Of a stretch of 64,000 nucleotides of DNA, positions 11,666 through 22,485 are shown piece after piece (within the stretch, counting starts at the first letter, position 1; every line of letters starts with the position of its first letter). The translations under genes were made by a program, and so were the position numbers. Location of the stretch: NCBI GenBank assembly GCA_947311845.1, contig CAMZMU010000034.1, positions 87,155,185-87,219,184 on the forward strand, in the 5' to 3' direction. This DNA is from Poa pratensis. Lineage: Eukaryota > Streptophyta > Magnoliopsida > Poales > Poaceae. Below the pieces are notes generated by a model, which was not told the DNA's origin, did no database searches, and was given only the letters and a program-made list of their open reading frames with translations.

Positions 11666-12038
11666 TGGAGCCCGGGGTACATGGTGCTTGTTTTTTCAAA
11701 AATTCGAAATTGATATTTTTAACTTTTCAAAAATCGAGAAAAATTTACGGATGTAGATATGTCGAGATCAAGATTCGTGCAAATTGTCAACTCCAAATTC
11801 GTTGTATTTTGGGCTGCATAAAAAAGACAAATGGGTGGATCTGGGTGGTGAACAATACACAGTTTCAAAATTTTCAAAAAAAATCTGATTTATCTTTTTT
11901 GTACAGCCGAAAATACATCAAATTTTAAGGTAAATTTTGCACACTTTTTGATCTCGACACTATCTACATCTGTGATTTATTTCGTGATTTTTGGAAACTC
12001 AAAAATGTCATTTTCAATTTTTCAAAAAAAGGGCTCCA
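11666..12038. mobile_element. Fold-back MITE-like element
   Basis: The ends TGGAGCCC (11,666) and GGGCTCCA (ending 12,038) are inverted, and the next 40-50 bases inward on each side also pair loosely (TTTTTTCAAAAATTCGAAA against TTTCAATTTTTCAAAAAAA). Both arms carry 'CTACATCYRTGATTTA/ACGGATGTAGATA'-like text, so the unit folds back on itself over most of its 373 bp. No coding is present. The class is uncertain and I cannot define a target duplication. Confidence 0.6.
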
Positions 12039-12707
12039 TATCACCCAGATTCCAAAAATCAACTCGCTATTACCTCTGCTCTACAATGTAATCCTTTTTA
12101 TCATGCTCGAAGTACTAGATTTCTCTCACCTCCCGCATCCAGGATATCGCTAGCATCTAAGGACGCAGATGCTCTAAAACCAGGATACTGCATCTGTGTT
12201 TGTCTCACACGGTGTCGATTTATGTAATGGCACACACTAAAGATGCAAAATGCACCTAAAGGCTACTACCTGACACTGACAGCATACAGCGGATGCACTT
12301 TGCAATCAATTTGGGCCAACCAATATTTTTTTCACAGCACCTAAAATACAGACTCAAGAACAAATGCTCAGGGCTTCCCCCAAACTGAACTACCCAGCAA
12401 CAGGGCTACGCTTCCTGCATGCTTCGTCCTCCACTAGGCTGCTTCTCCTCAGTGAGGTCATGAATTAAAGATTCCACATCGCGTCTCCAGCACACTGCAG
12501 CCATCATCAAGCTTGTCTAACCCTGAACCTGGACGGACCGACCGGCGATGATCGATGCCGCCGCACTCCCACAGTCCCACTCCACGGTGTCATTAGAGTC
12601 GGCATGAGACCTCCTACCGCCGCGAACCTCAAGCTTTTCTGTTAGATCATCAGTTTCTCTATACGAGCAACATCACGGTTAGCGAGAGCTAGGACGGTTA
12701 GGTCTCG
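12039..12707 (-). other. 3' region of the ABHD17-type gene
   Basis: This stretch lies downstream of the hydrolase stop codon and would hold its 3' UTR and polyadenylation signals on the minus strand. No separate gene is visible. Confidence 0.5.
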
Positions 12708-15700
12708 TCACTTCCCGAATCTCAAGCATTTGTTCTGCTTCGCTTCGTCCATGCTCGAGGACGGCGGCATCTGGGGCGCCTTGGGTATTTTCTCTCTCGC
12801 GAGCTTCTCCATCGTGTTGACAAACCTCCTGAGATGCCTGATGTACTCGGGGTACGTCTCCAGGTTGCAGTGGCCACCGCCTTTGACCCATAGAGGCTCG
12901 TACTTCTCCTTCGCTAGCTCCCACAGGCGCTTGCCATGGGAGAAGTCGACGATGTCGTCCGCTGTGCCCTGACATGTCATCCAGAAAGTTCAGATCAAAC
13001 AAAAAAACCCGGTTCAAAGCAATGATAAAGTATAGCATGTTAATGAGTCTTGATAGAAAGATAATGAACTACACGACCTGTTGAACTTTAGTTAACTGGA
13101 CGTATTTGAACACAATATTTGGAAACAGATCAAGTATATGTTCATAACAGGCATACATTCCCTTGCGGGCAAAAGAAATACTGGTATAGTACATTTTAAG
13201 AGTTGTACTGAAGCAAAGGTCTAAGCAAAACTGAATGGGCTCAATATAGACAGGCACTAATAAGATGGTCCATGTGCGTAAGCCACAAGCAATGAAGCAA
13301 CAAGTTGGTGAGGTGGGAACTTGTCATAATAAAGATATGATTTGCTTTCTTTATTGGAAGGAACAAAATCACAGAAGTTCCATCGATGACAGAGATCAAT
13401 GACGTAGACTCGCTATGAGAAAAAGATACTGGACACCAATAATGCAAAAGTGAAGTGCCTACTCACATGTATAACCAGCACTGGACATTCGACCTGCTTT
13501 ATTTTGTCGATGTTCTGCAAACATTGGGGCCGGGTAAGGGGATTAGGACTACAAAAACCTATAATTCAGAACCAAAGCAAAAGCATGTCCAGACTCTGAC
13601 TTACCTTGAAGATATCAAACCAAAGAGTCACTTTAACTGGATACAGAACACGTATGCCTGATAGAATACCACTGTGAAGAACGACCCCTCTTAGTTTTTC
13701 CAAACGTGAGGCCAAGTGCAATGTCGGTCCGCTTCCAACTGATTGCCCATACAGGATTAGGTCCTCTTGCTCTATCCCATACTCCTTTTTCAAACAGTCA
13801 TAGACAGCCTCTATGTCGTAGTACGTGTTATACTCCGACGGCTTTTGAAGCAGAAAACAAGATTGAAAAAGGGCGTAATTAGGATATGTATTCCTCGCAG
13901 GAAAAAAATGTACTCAGCTACCTAACCTAAGTGCATAGACATGAACGTGTCAACTATCATTATTCTGCTCTAACTCCAATTGTCTCCCAGCTATGTATTG
14001 CATATAGGAACAAGCACACATGCTAATTTATTTCTGCTTGGCCAAGGAAGTTCTTGAGTAGGGACCGACTACCGATAAGTTGGGTGTTGGTCCCTTTATC
14101 TTTATCAAAAGGATGACTACCAGAACAAAGGTAACATCATGGTCTAGAGTAGCAGAAAGCCAATATGACTTTTGGGGTGTTTCTAGTGAAAGTGAAAGAA
14201 AAAGCATGACCAACCATTTGCCGAAGTCCTTTTCTAGATGAGGCCAACAAAGATAGGAGTGACTAATAATTATTGGCTTTGCGAAAAGGTGCCCACACAC
14301 CCGGTGAAGAACTAACAGTAGATTATGAGAAGTGGTAGGGAGCAATTCAATCTAGTAGTTGTCGCTGAAGTCATTGATGAAATGTGGCACTATCATACAA
14401 GAGTTTGAGTTCTTATAATTACTTAGGAATTCAGATTCTTACTTTTCCTGTAGAGGCCCCATACCCTGAATAATCATAGCTGCACAAGAAAACCAAGTAA
14501 ACAGATTTAGTAGATCCATTGAAGGAAAATCCAGGAAAAAAAATCAGCATAACTGTCCACTTTTCTACATTTATGGGTGCAAGGAAAAAATCACAGTCCC
14601 ATCAGATTAGACAGAAACTTTTCAGGTGGTGGAAATGATTATGTTCTCAAAGTCAAGCTGTAGGCATCAACTTGATACACCAGAAAAAATTCACATGAAT
14701 ATGAGATCTGAAAATATTCCATGGACAACCATTCATGCACAATTTCATGATTTATAAGGGAAAATGCAAGTTATCATCATCCGCAATCCAAACATCACAG
14801 GGAAACAATATACTACAATAAGACTGAAGGTGATGCTGGTGTTGTTTTCTGTAAAACACAATGCTCTAAATCCTAGATTCCTTATAAACCACCACAACAA
14901 AAAATAGCACACAAGTGAATGATGCCGTAATTTGCCCACTACAACGCAAGACGCTGACTAGCATTGCTGAAGGCAGCAGCAAGAGCAGAACACCTAGCGG
15001 AGCATTTGTCAGCATCAGAGCATAACCTGACGAAATGGTACAGACGTAGTAGTGAATAATTGAAGCTGTTGAAAAGCATGGGATCTTGACAAGATTAACC
15101 TCAGTCAGATGTCAGGTTATCAACCCCTAGTACTTAACAAATGCAAGCAGCTAGATGTTTCTCTACCCCAGAATTGTGATTAGGATAATGCTGGAGCAAA
15201 TTGTAAACCAAACTACAAAAACGCAAGCAAAGGAATGGTCAAACAGAGAAACAGATCTTCTCCCGACCAATCAAAAAGTTGCGGACGCCACAGTATTTAT
15301 TATTTGACCCCAATTGGCTGACTAACAGACAAAAAAACTTCAATTAAATCCTGGACGGACCAAAGCAGCATGTCCTGCCTACAGCGAGAAAATAACTCAT
15401 GACGTTGATACGGAATGTTATGAGGAACACGACGAACCAAAAAACGCCAAATCCAATCGGAAGGAAGTTGCACAGAAAAAATACCAAAAAATGCTGAATG
15501 TAGGATGTTGGACCTGAAGATTGTTTGTTCGTTAGTTTTTTAAGAGAAGAGACAGCGCGCCGTAGCCCTGAAGGCGGCTCGGCGAACGCAGCGCAACTCG
15601 AAGCCAGAAAAATGCGAGAGGAACAAGCACCCTGAGAGAGGAACAAGGTGTACGGACCTCATGATGTTGACGCGGAGGTGTGAGCGTAGCTCGGCGAAGA

Positions 15701-15956
15701 GGCCGAGCATCTGTCCGAGGTCGGCGGCGTTGCCGTGGGAGTAGAGCAGCGTGAGGCGAGCGGCGGGGTGGCGCCAGAATGCTGCGACGACGCGCGTGCC
15801 GGCCCTGGTGGGCAGCGCGTGCACGTCGACGGCCGCGTCCGGCAGCAGCCCCGTCATCCGCAGCTCGCCCGCCGCGGAAGCCACCACCTCGTACGTCGCC
15901 GGCTCCGGCGGGAAGAAGGCCAGCCGCGCCGCCACCGACGACGTCACGTTCCCCAT
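12708..15956 (-). CDS. ABHD17-like alpha/beta hydrolase (protein depalmitoylase family)
   Basis: Five exons on the minus strand give an unbroken 293-residue protein: 15,956-15,658; 14,479-14,443; 13,841-13,605; 13,514-13,467; 12,968-12,708. All introns are GT-AG and the phases agree. The alpha/beta hydrolase fold signatures are in order: [15 protein letters not shown] (oxyanion region), YDYSGYGAS, the nucleophile elbow YGQSVGS with Ser146, [12 protein letters not shown] with Asp211, and GGGHCN with His240. This is the Ser-Asp-His triad of the ABHD17 family, whose animal members remove palmitate from membrane-bound signalling proteins. The plant substrate is unknown. I chose the ATG at 15,956 because it gives MGNVTSSV, the start typical of plant homologues and a plausible N-myristoylation site (Gly2, Ser6) for membrane attachment. 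The residue across intron 1 is Ser100, where the family usually has Gly. The gene looks functional and the length is normal for the family. Confidence 0.93.
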
Positions 15957-16473
15957 CCGCCCCAACCGACGGCTGGCTATTCCTGGCGACGTGGGAGCTG
16001 GCTGGCTAGCTCCCTCCCTCCGCTTATGAGGGAGGCGCGGCGTCCCCCTCCTTTTTGGGCTCCTCTCTCCTGCTCTGCTTTCTTGGTTTGGTTAGGTTTC
16101 TCTCTGTTTCCTCTGCTCGCTGGCCGGCTTGTGTGTGGCGTGTGAGCTTGGGCTGGCTTGTCGAGGGCGACGAGACGGAGGCTTTGGATTTTGGATACGG
16201 ATTCCTCCGCCTACTTCCCATTCTTTCGGACGGACGCGCGTAAATGGGCGCAAAAATGCAGTGAGAACGGATCGTACGGAGAGACGCTACGGCGGTGGTG
16301 GTACCATCCCTTTCGCCTGTGCCGAAGTCATACGCTACAAAATTGGAATAAAATGCCGATTGGTTGTGCAATAGTATCTTTTTGTCAGTTCACAAATCAT
16401 TGTCTTCTCCTAAAGAAAGACAGAGACAGATTCTTAATAGTCCAAGGCATTGGAGTTATCATTTCAATTTTAA

Positions 16474-16504
<31 letters not shown>

Positions 16505-16675
16505 CATACTAAAATGAGTGAATATATGTATAAAACAAGTCTAGATAAATTTGAATCGAGTAAAAACTAAAATGCCTTAACGGAGAGTATGTTTATTTGT
16601 TATTAGAGAGAAGGACTTCTAGAAAACAATTTTTATAAGTACTATACATAAAAAAATTTAAAATGATAATAAGTT
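15957..16675. other. Upstream region of the ABHD17-type gene and intergenic DNA
   Basis: 15,957-16,300 is GC-rich and would hold the promoter and 5' UTR of the hydrolase on the minus strand. I see no clear TATA box. From 16,370 the DNA is AT-rich, with a CATA microsatellite, up to the LINE. Confidence 0.5.
16475..16509. repeat. (TACA)n microsatellite
   Basis: Nearly nine uninterrupted TACA units. Confidence 0.95.
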
Positions 16676-17860
16676 CAAAAGCCCTCGGTGTGCAGACCAA
16701 AGCCGAAAGGAGGGCTTGGTATCATGGACCTTGAAATCATGCACTCCGCACTCCAAGTGAGCTGGGCTTGGAATGCTAGAACAGCTGACAAGGGTTGGAG
16801 TCCTTTGATGGCACCGGTTGATGAGAAAATTAGACACCTGTTCAATGCTGCAGCCAGGGTGGAACTTGGAGATGGAGAAAAGACCTTTTTTCTGAACGGA
16901 TAAGTGGATTTTGGGTCGCTCGGTGGAGAACATAGCTCCGGAGGTTTTTCACCCGTGAACCCCATGATCAGAGCAACTAGAACGGTTGCAGAAGGCCTTC
17001 CGGAGTGCAACTGGATCAAAGACATCAAGAAGCCCATAAACATCCAAACTTTCTTGCAGGCGGTCGCTCTTTGGGAAGAAACAAGGTCGATTGTCTTAAC
17101 TCCTGGCTCCGAGGACGTATGGATTTGGACTTGGGAGTCCAACGGCATCTACACTACAAAGTCCGTCTATGCTGCCCAGTTCGCCACCAACACGGATTGT
17201 GAGGCCGCCAAGGCAATTTGGGAGTCCAGAGCTCCGCTCAAGATCAAGTTCTTCGCGTGGTTGTTGTTCAGAAGGCGAGTCTGGACAGCAGATAGGTTGG
17301 CTAAGAGAGGCCTCCCCCATAATCCGAAGTGCGTCTTCTGCAACACGGAGAATGAGACCGTCAAGCACTTGTTCATGGGTTGCGCGGTCATCAACATTCT
17401 ATGGTGCACAACCTTGGGATGGGCCGGTCTAAACCGCATGAAACCACGGGCTAGCGCATCGCTAAACAGATGGTGGTTAAAGAATGAGAAAAGACTTCAA
17501 GGGGATGATCGGAAAAAAATCATCGCCATCTTCATGTTGGTTACCTAGACGGTCCAGTGCGAGAGAAACAGAAGGGTGCTCGACAAAGTGTCCAAACCAA
17601 TGCAAATTTTGATCGAGAACATCAAATCCGAGGCTCTCCAATGGGCGGCAGTCAGCAAGGGCCGCTTATCCTTTTAGTAGTAGCCCGTAGTTCCTTCTGG
17701 TCGCTGTTCTTTGATGTTGTTGTTTTTTCTTTTCTTCTTGCTGTAGGTCGTTGCAGGTCGTGTTAGCGTTTTGGGTCGTTGTACTAAGGTCTTTCCTGAC
17801 CTAAACTTCTTCCTTCTTATATATTACATGCAGCCCTCTTGCATGGTACAAAAAAAAAAA
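16676..17860 (+). mobile_element. 5'-truncated LINE (non-LTR retrotransposon)
   Basis: The segment is the 3' end of a plant LINE ORF2. It reads CRPKPKGGLGIMDLE, the link after the reverse transcriptase domain, then the zinc-binding reverse-transcriptase C-terminal domain (zf-RVT): VWIWTWESNGIYTTKSVYA, APLKIKFFAWLL, RRRVWTADRLAKRGL, CVFCNTENETVKHLF...C. The palm domain and endonuclease are absent, so insertion was 5'-truncated. A frame break falls near 16,900 and a TAG stop at about 17,546 replaces an expected Trp before TVQCERNRR. A 3' UTR follows and ends in an A run at about 17,849-17,860. I could not find a convincing target-site duplication. Confidence 0.85.
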
Positions 17861-18671
17861 ATGGCTCGTCGAGGAGAGCAAGTCTTAGCCGGATTAAAAG
17901 TTGTTTTAATGAGACAACATATCAAGTACATATTAATGAACATTAATGGAACAATTAACCTTTTGCCATTCAAAAGAGGATATGTCAGAAATTATCCATT
18001 CGTTGGACATATTTAAATGTTGAGTTAGCCATCAAAAATCTGAATTTACAACTTTCCATGAAAAGACCTATCTCTACTCTATATATTCTCTTCTCCAAAT
18101 AACGTACATTCCAGTAAGGAGCCATACACAATTCTAATTTTCTTTGAAGGAATAAACTTCCTTGTGCGAATGGGCCGTTGTTTGATTGCCATATCAATCT
18201 TACTGTGGTTTTTGTTCGCACCTTTCTACCATAGTTTGGTTGAAGCAACAGATAGTGGTGGTAATACGTTGACTAATGAGAAGGTACGAATCAACACATG
18301 AAACTCTTTCAACTTCGTACCACGTTCTTTCAATAATGATTGTCACTACAAAATTAGTCGCTCGTAATTATTCTTCGTTATTTTCAGATAATGATAACGT
18401 GGCTCAAGAAGATAGAACCAAAAATAGATTGTATGGGGGTGCATCTATTCATATACACACGATTATTTACTCGTGATATTCTTTGTTATATGTTTCCATT
18501 ATTGAATTAGAGAACTACATGTTGGCAAAAAAAACTTTTATGAGCTTAGAAATACATTTATTGTAACCAGTAACTTTTGTGTTGCAGAACACTACTCCCT
18601 CTCTACCTAAATCTTTCCGTACCATCTCAGGAGCCGAATTTCAAGATGGTGGAGGCTTAACACTATTTCTC

Positions 18672-18675
<4 letters not shown>

Positions 18676-18711
<36 letters not shown>
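18676..18711. repeat. (CT)n microsatellite in intron 3 of copy A
   Basis: About 18 CT units followed by a short CA tract, just inside the donor of the intron after exon 3. The same position carries CT/CA tracts in copies B and C. Confidence 0.95.
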
Positions 18712-18714
<3 letters not shown>

Positions 18715-19674
18715 CACACACTCTTTTTTGCCATGTACACGGTCATAGAGCAAAACTTTGAGAAAATAACTCCTTTCTGTGGATACTTATAATGATCAAC
18801 AAAATGGTCATAGAACAAAACTTTGAGAAAATAACTCCTTTATGAGGATACTTATAATGCTCAACAAAATAATGTATTGTGAAAAAACGTTTAGTAACAA
18901 ATTTATGCATATCATTTTCATGTACATAATCCAAAAATCTTGTTAGTTGTGCATAAGCAAATTTCAAAAGTCCGACTTTGGTTATGTGTGAAACGATAAA
19001 TTTTTGATAGCTGGAGCAAATAATTGGTCAAACTGAATTGTGGTATTACTTAGACGGACATAAGCCATCCACTTTCAAAGGCACTTTAAAACTCAAATAC
19101 ATTTGTCTCGATAGGCAGAGGTATGTGTTTAATCAAGAAGAATAGATATACGTAGTTAGTTAGCAGAAAATTCACAAAAACAAGATAGAAACGCATATAC
19201 CTACACGATCAAGTGAACTAGTTAGAAAAAACTTTTGTACAACATATAGTTTATTTAACGGTTAGCTAATTTGAACTTTGTATCACTAGTACGCAATGTG
19301 GCACACGGATCTAGGAACTTACCATGTTCTTCGAGCTGAAATGAGTATATGGGGTTCACCAAATCAACAATCCTCTCAAGAGTCTGGATCAGCCATACAA
19401 ATATATTGTCAAGACGGAGGGCACTATAGCTTAATTGAAGCTGGATTTCATGTGAATCATCGCTTTCACTCATTCTGATAAACTAAAATGTCTTTTGTAA
19501 TGGGTATGTTACAGTGTAGTTTGGCTTGCAGGTTTCCCCCTCATTGTAGCACAATAGATATGTTCGCTTCTTTACATACTGGACGGTAAGTGTAAGGCAG
19601 ACCATTTTATAAAATCAGTAACATAGAGAAATCTTTGTACATCAACATAAAAAATGTTTCCTTATACCATTGCT

Positions 19675-19850
19675 CAGAAAGACACAAAGTCTGCCGGATG
19701 CTACAACCTGGATTGCAAAGTATTTGTTCCTGCAAAAGGGGCAGCACTCGTGCCTGGCCAAGAAGAAAGACACAAAGCCTGCCGGATGCTACAACCTGGA
19801 TTGCAAAGTATTTGTTCCTGCAAAAGGGGCAGCACTCGTGCCTGGCCAAG
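19675..19850 (+). repeat. 88-bp tandem duplication inside exon 6 of copy A
   Basis: AAAGACACAAAG begins at 19,678 and again at 19,766. The two 88-bp units differ by about one base (AAGTCTGCC against AAGCCTGCC). Since 88 is not a multiple of three, the duplication shifts the frame. It is absent from copies B and C, so it arose in A after the gene duplication. Confidence 0.95.
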
Positions 19851-20838
19851 CAGTTGCTCCCCCCTCAATTTATGGCGAATCTGACCACTACGTTAGGCTT
19901 AGCTTAAACAAGGTGCCCCATTTTTTCGTCTTAAAAAAGTATATTCTACTCTATTGTGTACTATATTTTAAAAGTACATTTAAAATATAGAAAAACAATA
20001 TCATTATATGGTTTCATAAATCTACACACCATCCCAGTAGATGTATGAAACTCTCTTGAAAATCTGGACAACCATAGCAAACTCTTAATACGAAATTCTA
20101 GCTAAGAAAGGTTGGCAATGTTCTTGATCATGACATAATAAATGGCATATATTCCAAATACTAAATCAAAGAAACAAATTAATAGTTAGTTATCTAGTAA
20201 TTACACCCTACATTCTAAATAAATGTAGCATGGCACTTATTTGGGAACGGAGGGAATAGATACAACATTAGGCATTGTGAACGAAACAAATGAGATTTGG
20301 CTAGGTGTTAATTTTCTTAATTAGGTGGATGCTAAATATTATCCGATGGCGTGTTCTAATAAAATGGAAGATATGACTGCTCACGAAAGATGTTTCGCTA
20401 AACTATCTTTTTTCTTTATGAGAATTGTCATTTATGACCATCACCGCTCGGTTTATTCTATGTAGGATCCAAACTACGGAGATTGGGTGTTGTACCGACA
20501 TGATTTAGACACCCCATCATTCTTGGGGCATTTTCCAAAGGAGTTCTGTCCCACAAAATTTCGGATACAAGCATTAACTGGATTCGTGAATTACCTGAAT
20601 ACCACATCAGGTCCTCCAATGGGTTGCGGTAGATGTGAAGAGATCGGCATACTTCAAACATATTAAGATGTACGACTCCAAAGGTCACGCATGTGACCCG
20701 CTCACAACTTTAATACTTAATTTAACCGACAAGCCGAACTGCTACAAGGCAACTAGTTACCGTAGGGTTACCAGTTTTACTATGGTGGACAAGGTGGCTG
20801 TGTTGGTTGATAACACAAGTTCTTCCTTCTTCTTGTGA

Positions 20839-21429
20839 TGCAATAAAATATAAATTATGATCCTTGGTGGACAGAAATATTTCCCTGTTTTATATTTCTG
20901 TAGTACTCCATTGTATCGCGGTGGATTATTGTAGTTTCCACAATTTCATATCGTTTGGTTTTTCTATCAATCTGCAAACCGGTACCATTAGGTAATCCAG
21001 TCATCTCGCCTACCGCCATACCACTACATGTACAAGAAAAACGGAATGCGACTGTGTAAAAAAATTGTAAATCAAAAAGCGTAATTGAGCTGGTGCTCCA
21101 ATGGCGACGTGGTGAAGATAGATTCGGTGAAAAGCCAAGCAGAAGAGAGGATGGATGGTTCGTGTTTGGCCTTTGGCGACGAGTGAGTGATTGACTGGAC
21201 TCTGGAGTGATGGCGGCGGCTGACTGCTTGAGTTTGAATGATGTGTACAACAACCACTGTCGACCTGCCCCCACAACAGCTCTCGTCTTCCCTGTAGTGT
21301 TTCAGCCTGGAGACCCTCGCGATGCCATCTCCCGTGTAATGTTTCGGCCTCGAGATCCTTTTTTTCACCTATTTCCGTAACGCACTCACAAGCAGAATTT
21401 ATACTTCACTTTGAAATTTCTACGCGCCA
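20839..21429. other. 3' flank of neprosin copy A, duplicated sequence
   Basis: The segment has no gene. At 21,145-21,265 it matches the 3' flanks of copies B (35,275-35,390) and C (62,805-62,930): GAGGATGGATGGTTCGTGTT..., GCGACGAGTGA, CACTGTCG. The duplication therefore covered at least 400 bp beyond the gene. Confidence 0.7.
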
Positions 21430-21694
21430 AACAATCTGGATCTCCCATATAGAGTTCTCGTCGAGTGCCCTTGGTCGCGCAGGATTTAGAACGTCGCGGC
21501 GACTGGTCTGTACCTGAAGACTCTCAAGCCGGCATCCTGGACAGAGGTTTCTTCAATAGATGAATGGCTACAAGCCTACAGCTCTGTAGTCTCAATTCTC
21601 CAATGGACAATAGAAAGGGCCCACAATCTCTGCTTCTCTTGACCGCTTGGGAGGTATGGTGGGAACGCAATAGGAGGATTTTCCAGCGCGAGAA

Positions 21695-22116
21695 TTTTTT
21701 TTTTTGAGAATTCCTGCTCTTTTACAGTACAGCTGTAGTATCTGAACTCACGCACAACGCACTCCACACACACTCAACACCACACACACGCACGCCACCT
21801 GTGCGAAAGCTAGACCTAACCAGACTATACTAAGCTTCTGGACCTCCATGAGCCTAGACCTACTGGGAAACCCCTGCGGTGGTGGGCACACCACAATACC
21901 TCTGACTGAACCACGGCGGAATCGGTCCAGAAGTTAGAGCTGGGACAGACTGATTATGGCTTAGTCTTCTGCGAAAACCGCAGCCCACAGGGCCCTCCAC
22001 AAATTAATTCGGGAAAACTCCCGGGTGAGACACCACGAGTTGATCCTAGGGATCGAACTCGCGATGGGTAGGTTGGCCACCGCCTCACGCTACCACTGAG
22101 CCACTGGCTCGTTCTC
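21695..22116 (-). mobile_element. tRNA-derived SINE
   Basis: On the minus strand the element begins near GAGAACGAGCCAGTGGCTC and contains an A box (TGGCTCAGTGGTAG) and a B box (GTTCGATCC) at tRNA-like spacing, then a unique body, and ends in an A tail (T run at 21,695-21,705 on the plus strand). It is flanked by an exact 12-bp target duplication, CCAGCGCGAGAA, at 21,683-21,694 and 22,117-22,128. Removing the element and one repeat restores the LINE reading frame. The A and B boxes would drive RNA polymerase III transcription. At about 422 bp it is longer than the common cereal Au SINE. Confidence 0.9.
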
Positions 22117-22174
22117 CCAGCGCGAGAAACTGACGGTCTTGGTTGCGCACATTCGTAACCAAGCCGTTCTATGG

Positions 22175-22462
22175 AATATGGCAGAGGCCTCGATCCCTTT
22201 TGATCCGGGTTGATCTGTTGTATTTTCCGGTTCTCGTTTGGGTGACTCAAGGCCTTCTCCCGTGTTTTTTTCCCATTCTTTATACAACTCTTCTTATAAT
22301 AAATGAATTTAGCAGCTCAATATGGCAGAGGCCTCGATCCCTTTTGATCCGGGTTGATCTGTTGTATTTTCCGGTTCTCGTTTGGGTGACTCAAGGCCTT
22401 CTCCCGTGTTTTTTTCCCATTCTTTATGCAACTCTTCTTATAATAAATGAATTTAGCAGCTC
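22175..22462 (+). repeat. 144-bp tandem duplication of a LINE 3' UTR
   Basis: AATATGGCAGAGGCCTCGAT begins at 22,175 and again at 22,319. The two 144-bp units are almost identical (TTTATACAAC against TTTATGCAAC). Each carries the 3' UTR up to TTTAGCAGCTC. Confidence 0.95.
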
Positions 22463-22485
22463 TCTTGTTAACATTCAAAAAAAAA

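Larger units (their letters stand above)
18170..20838 (+). pseudogene. Neprosin-domain (DUF239) gene, copy A, pseudogene
   Basis: Remains of all seven exons are visible by comparison with copies B and C: 18,170-18,283 (signal peptide, MGRCLIAISILLWFLFAPF...); about 18,388-18,470; 18,588-18,673; 19,290-19,451; 19,532-19,585; 19,678-19,912; 20,466-20,838. Exon 2 opens in frame (IMITWLKKIEPKID) but drifts afterwards. Exon 3 carries a 2-bp insertion. Exon 5 has TAG where B and C have a Tyr codon (SPSL*HN). Exon 6 contains an 88-bp tandem duplication that shifts the frame. Exon 7 lacks bases after PPMG and its C-terminal end is scrambled. Neprosin proteins are secreted glutamic peptidases or relatives. 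This copy cannot make one. A TATA-like CTCTATATATTC lies about 90 bp before the ATG, as in B and C. Confidence 0.9.
21430..22485 (+). mobile_element. LINE 3' fragment, split by a SINE
   Basis: Reading plus, the text WTEVSSIDEWLQAYSS, then TAWEVWWERNRRIFQRE at about 21,645-21,694, continues after the SINE as KLTVLVAHIRNQAVLWNMA at about 22,129. This is the C-terminal end of a plant LINE ORF2, downstream of the zinc-binding domain. The 3' UTR follows, is tandemly duplicated, and ends GTTAACATTC plus an A run at 22,477-22,485. Several stops and frame changes lie upstream, so only a dead tail remains. Confidence 0.75.

Noticed and set aside
20200..20260. Stowaway-like end GGGAACGGAGGGAATA in an intron of copy A
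   Set aside because: Only one degenerate end is visible; no matching inverted partner with a TA duplication could be set.
22073..22112. tRNA-like A and B boxes as a tRNA gene
   Set aside because: They form the head of a SINE with an A tail and target duplication; no full cloverleaf or acceptor stem is present.
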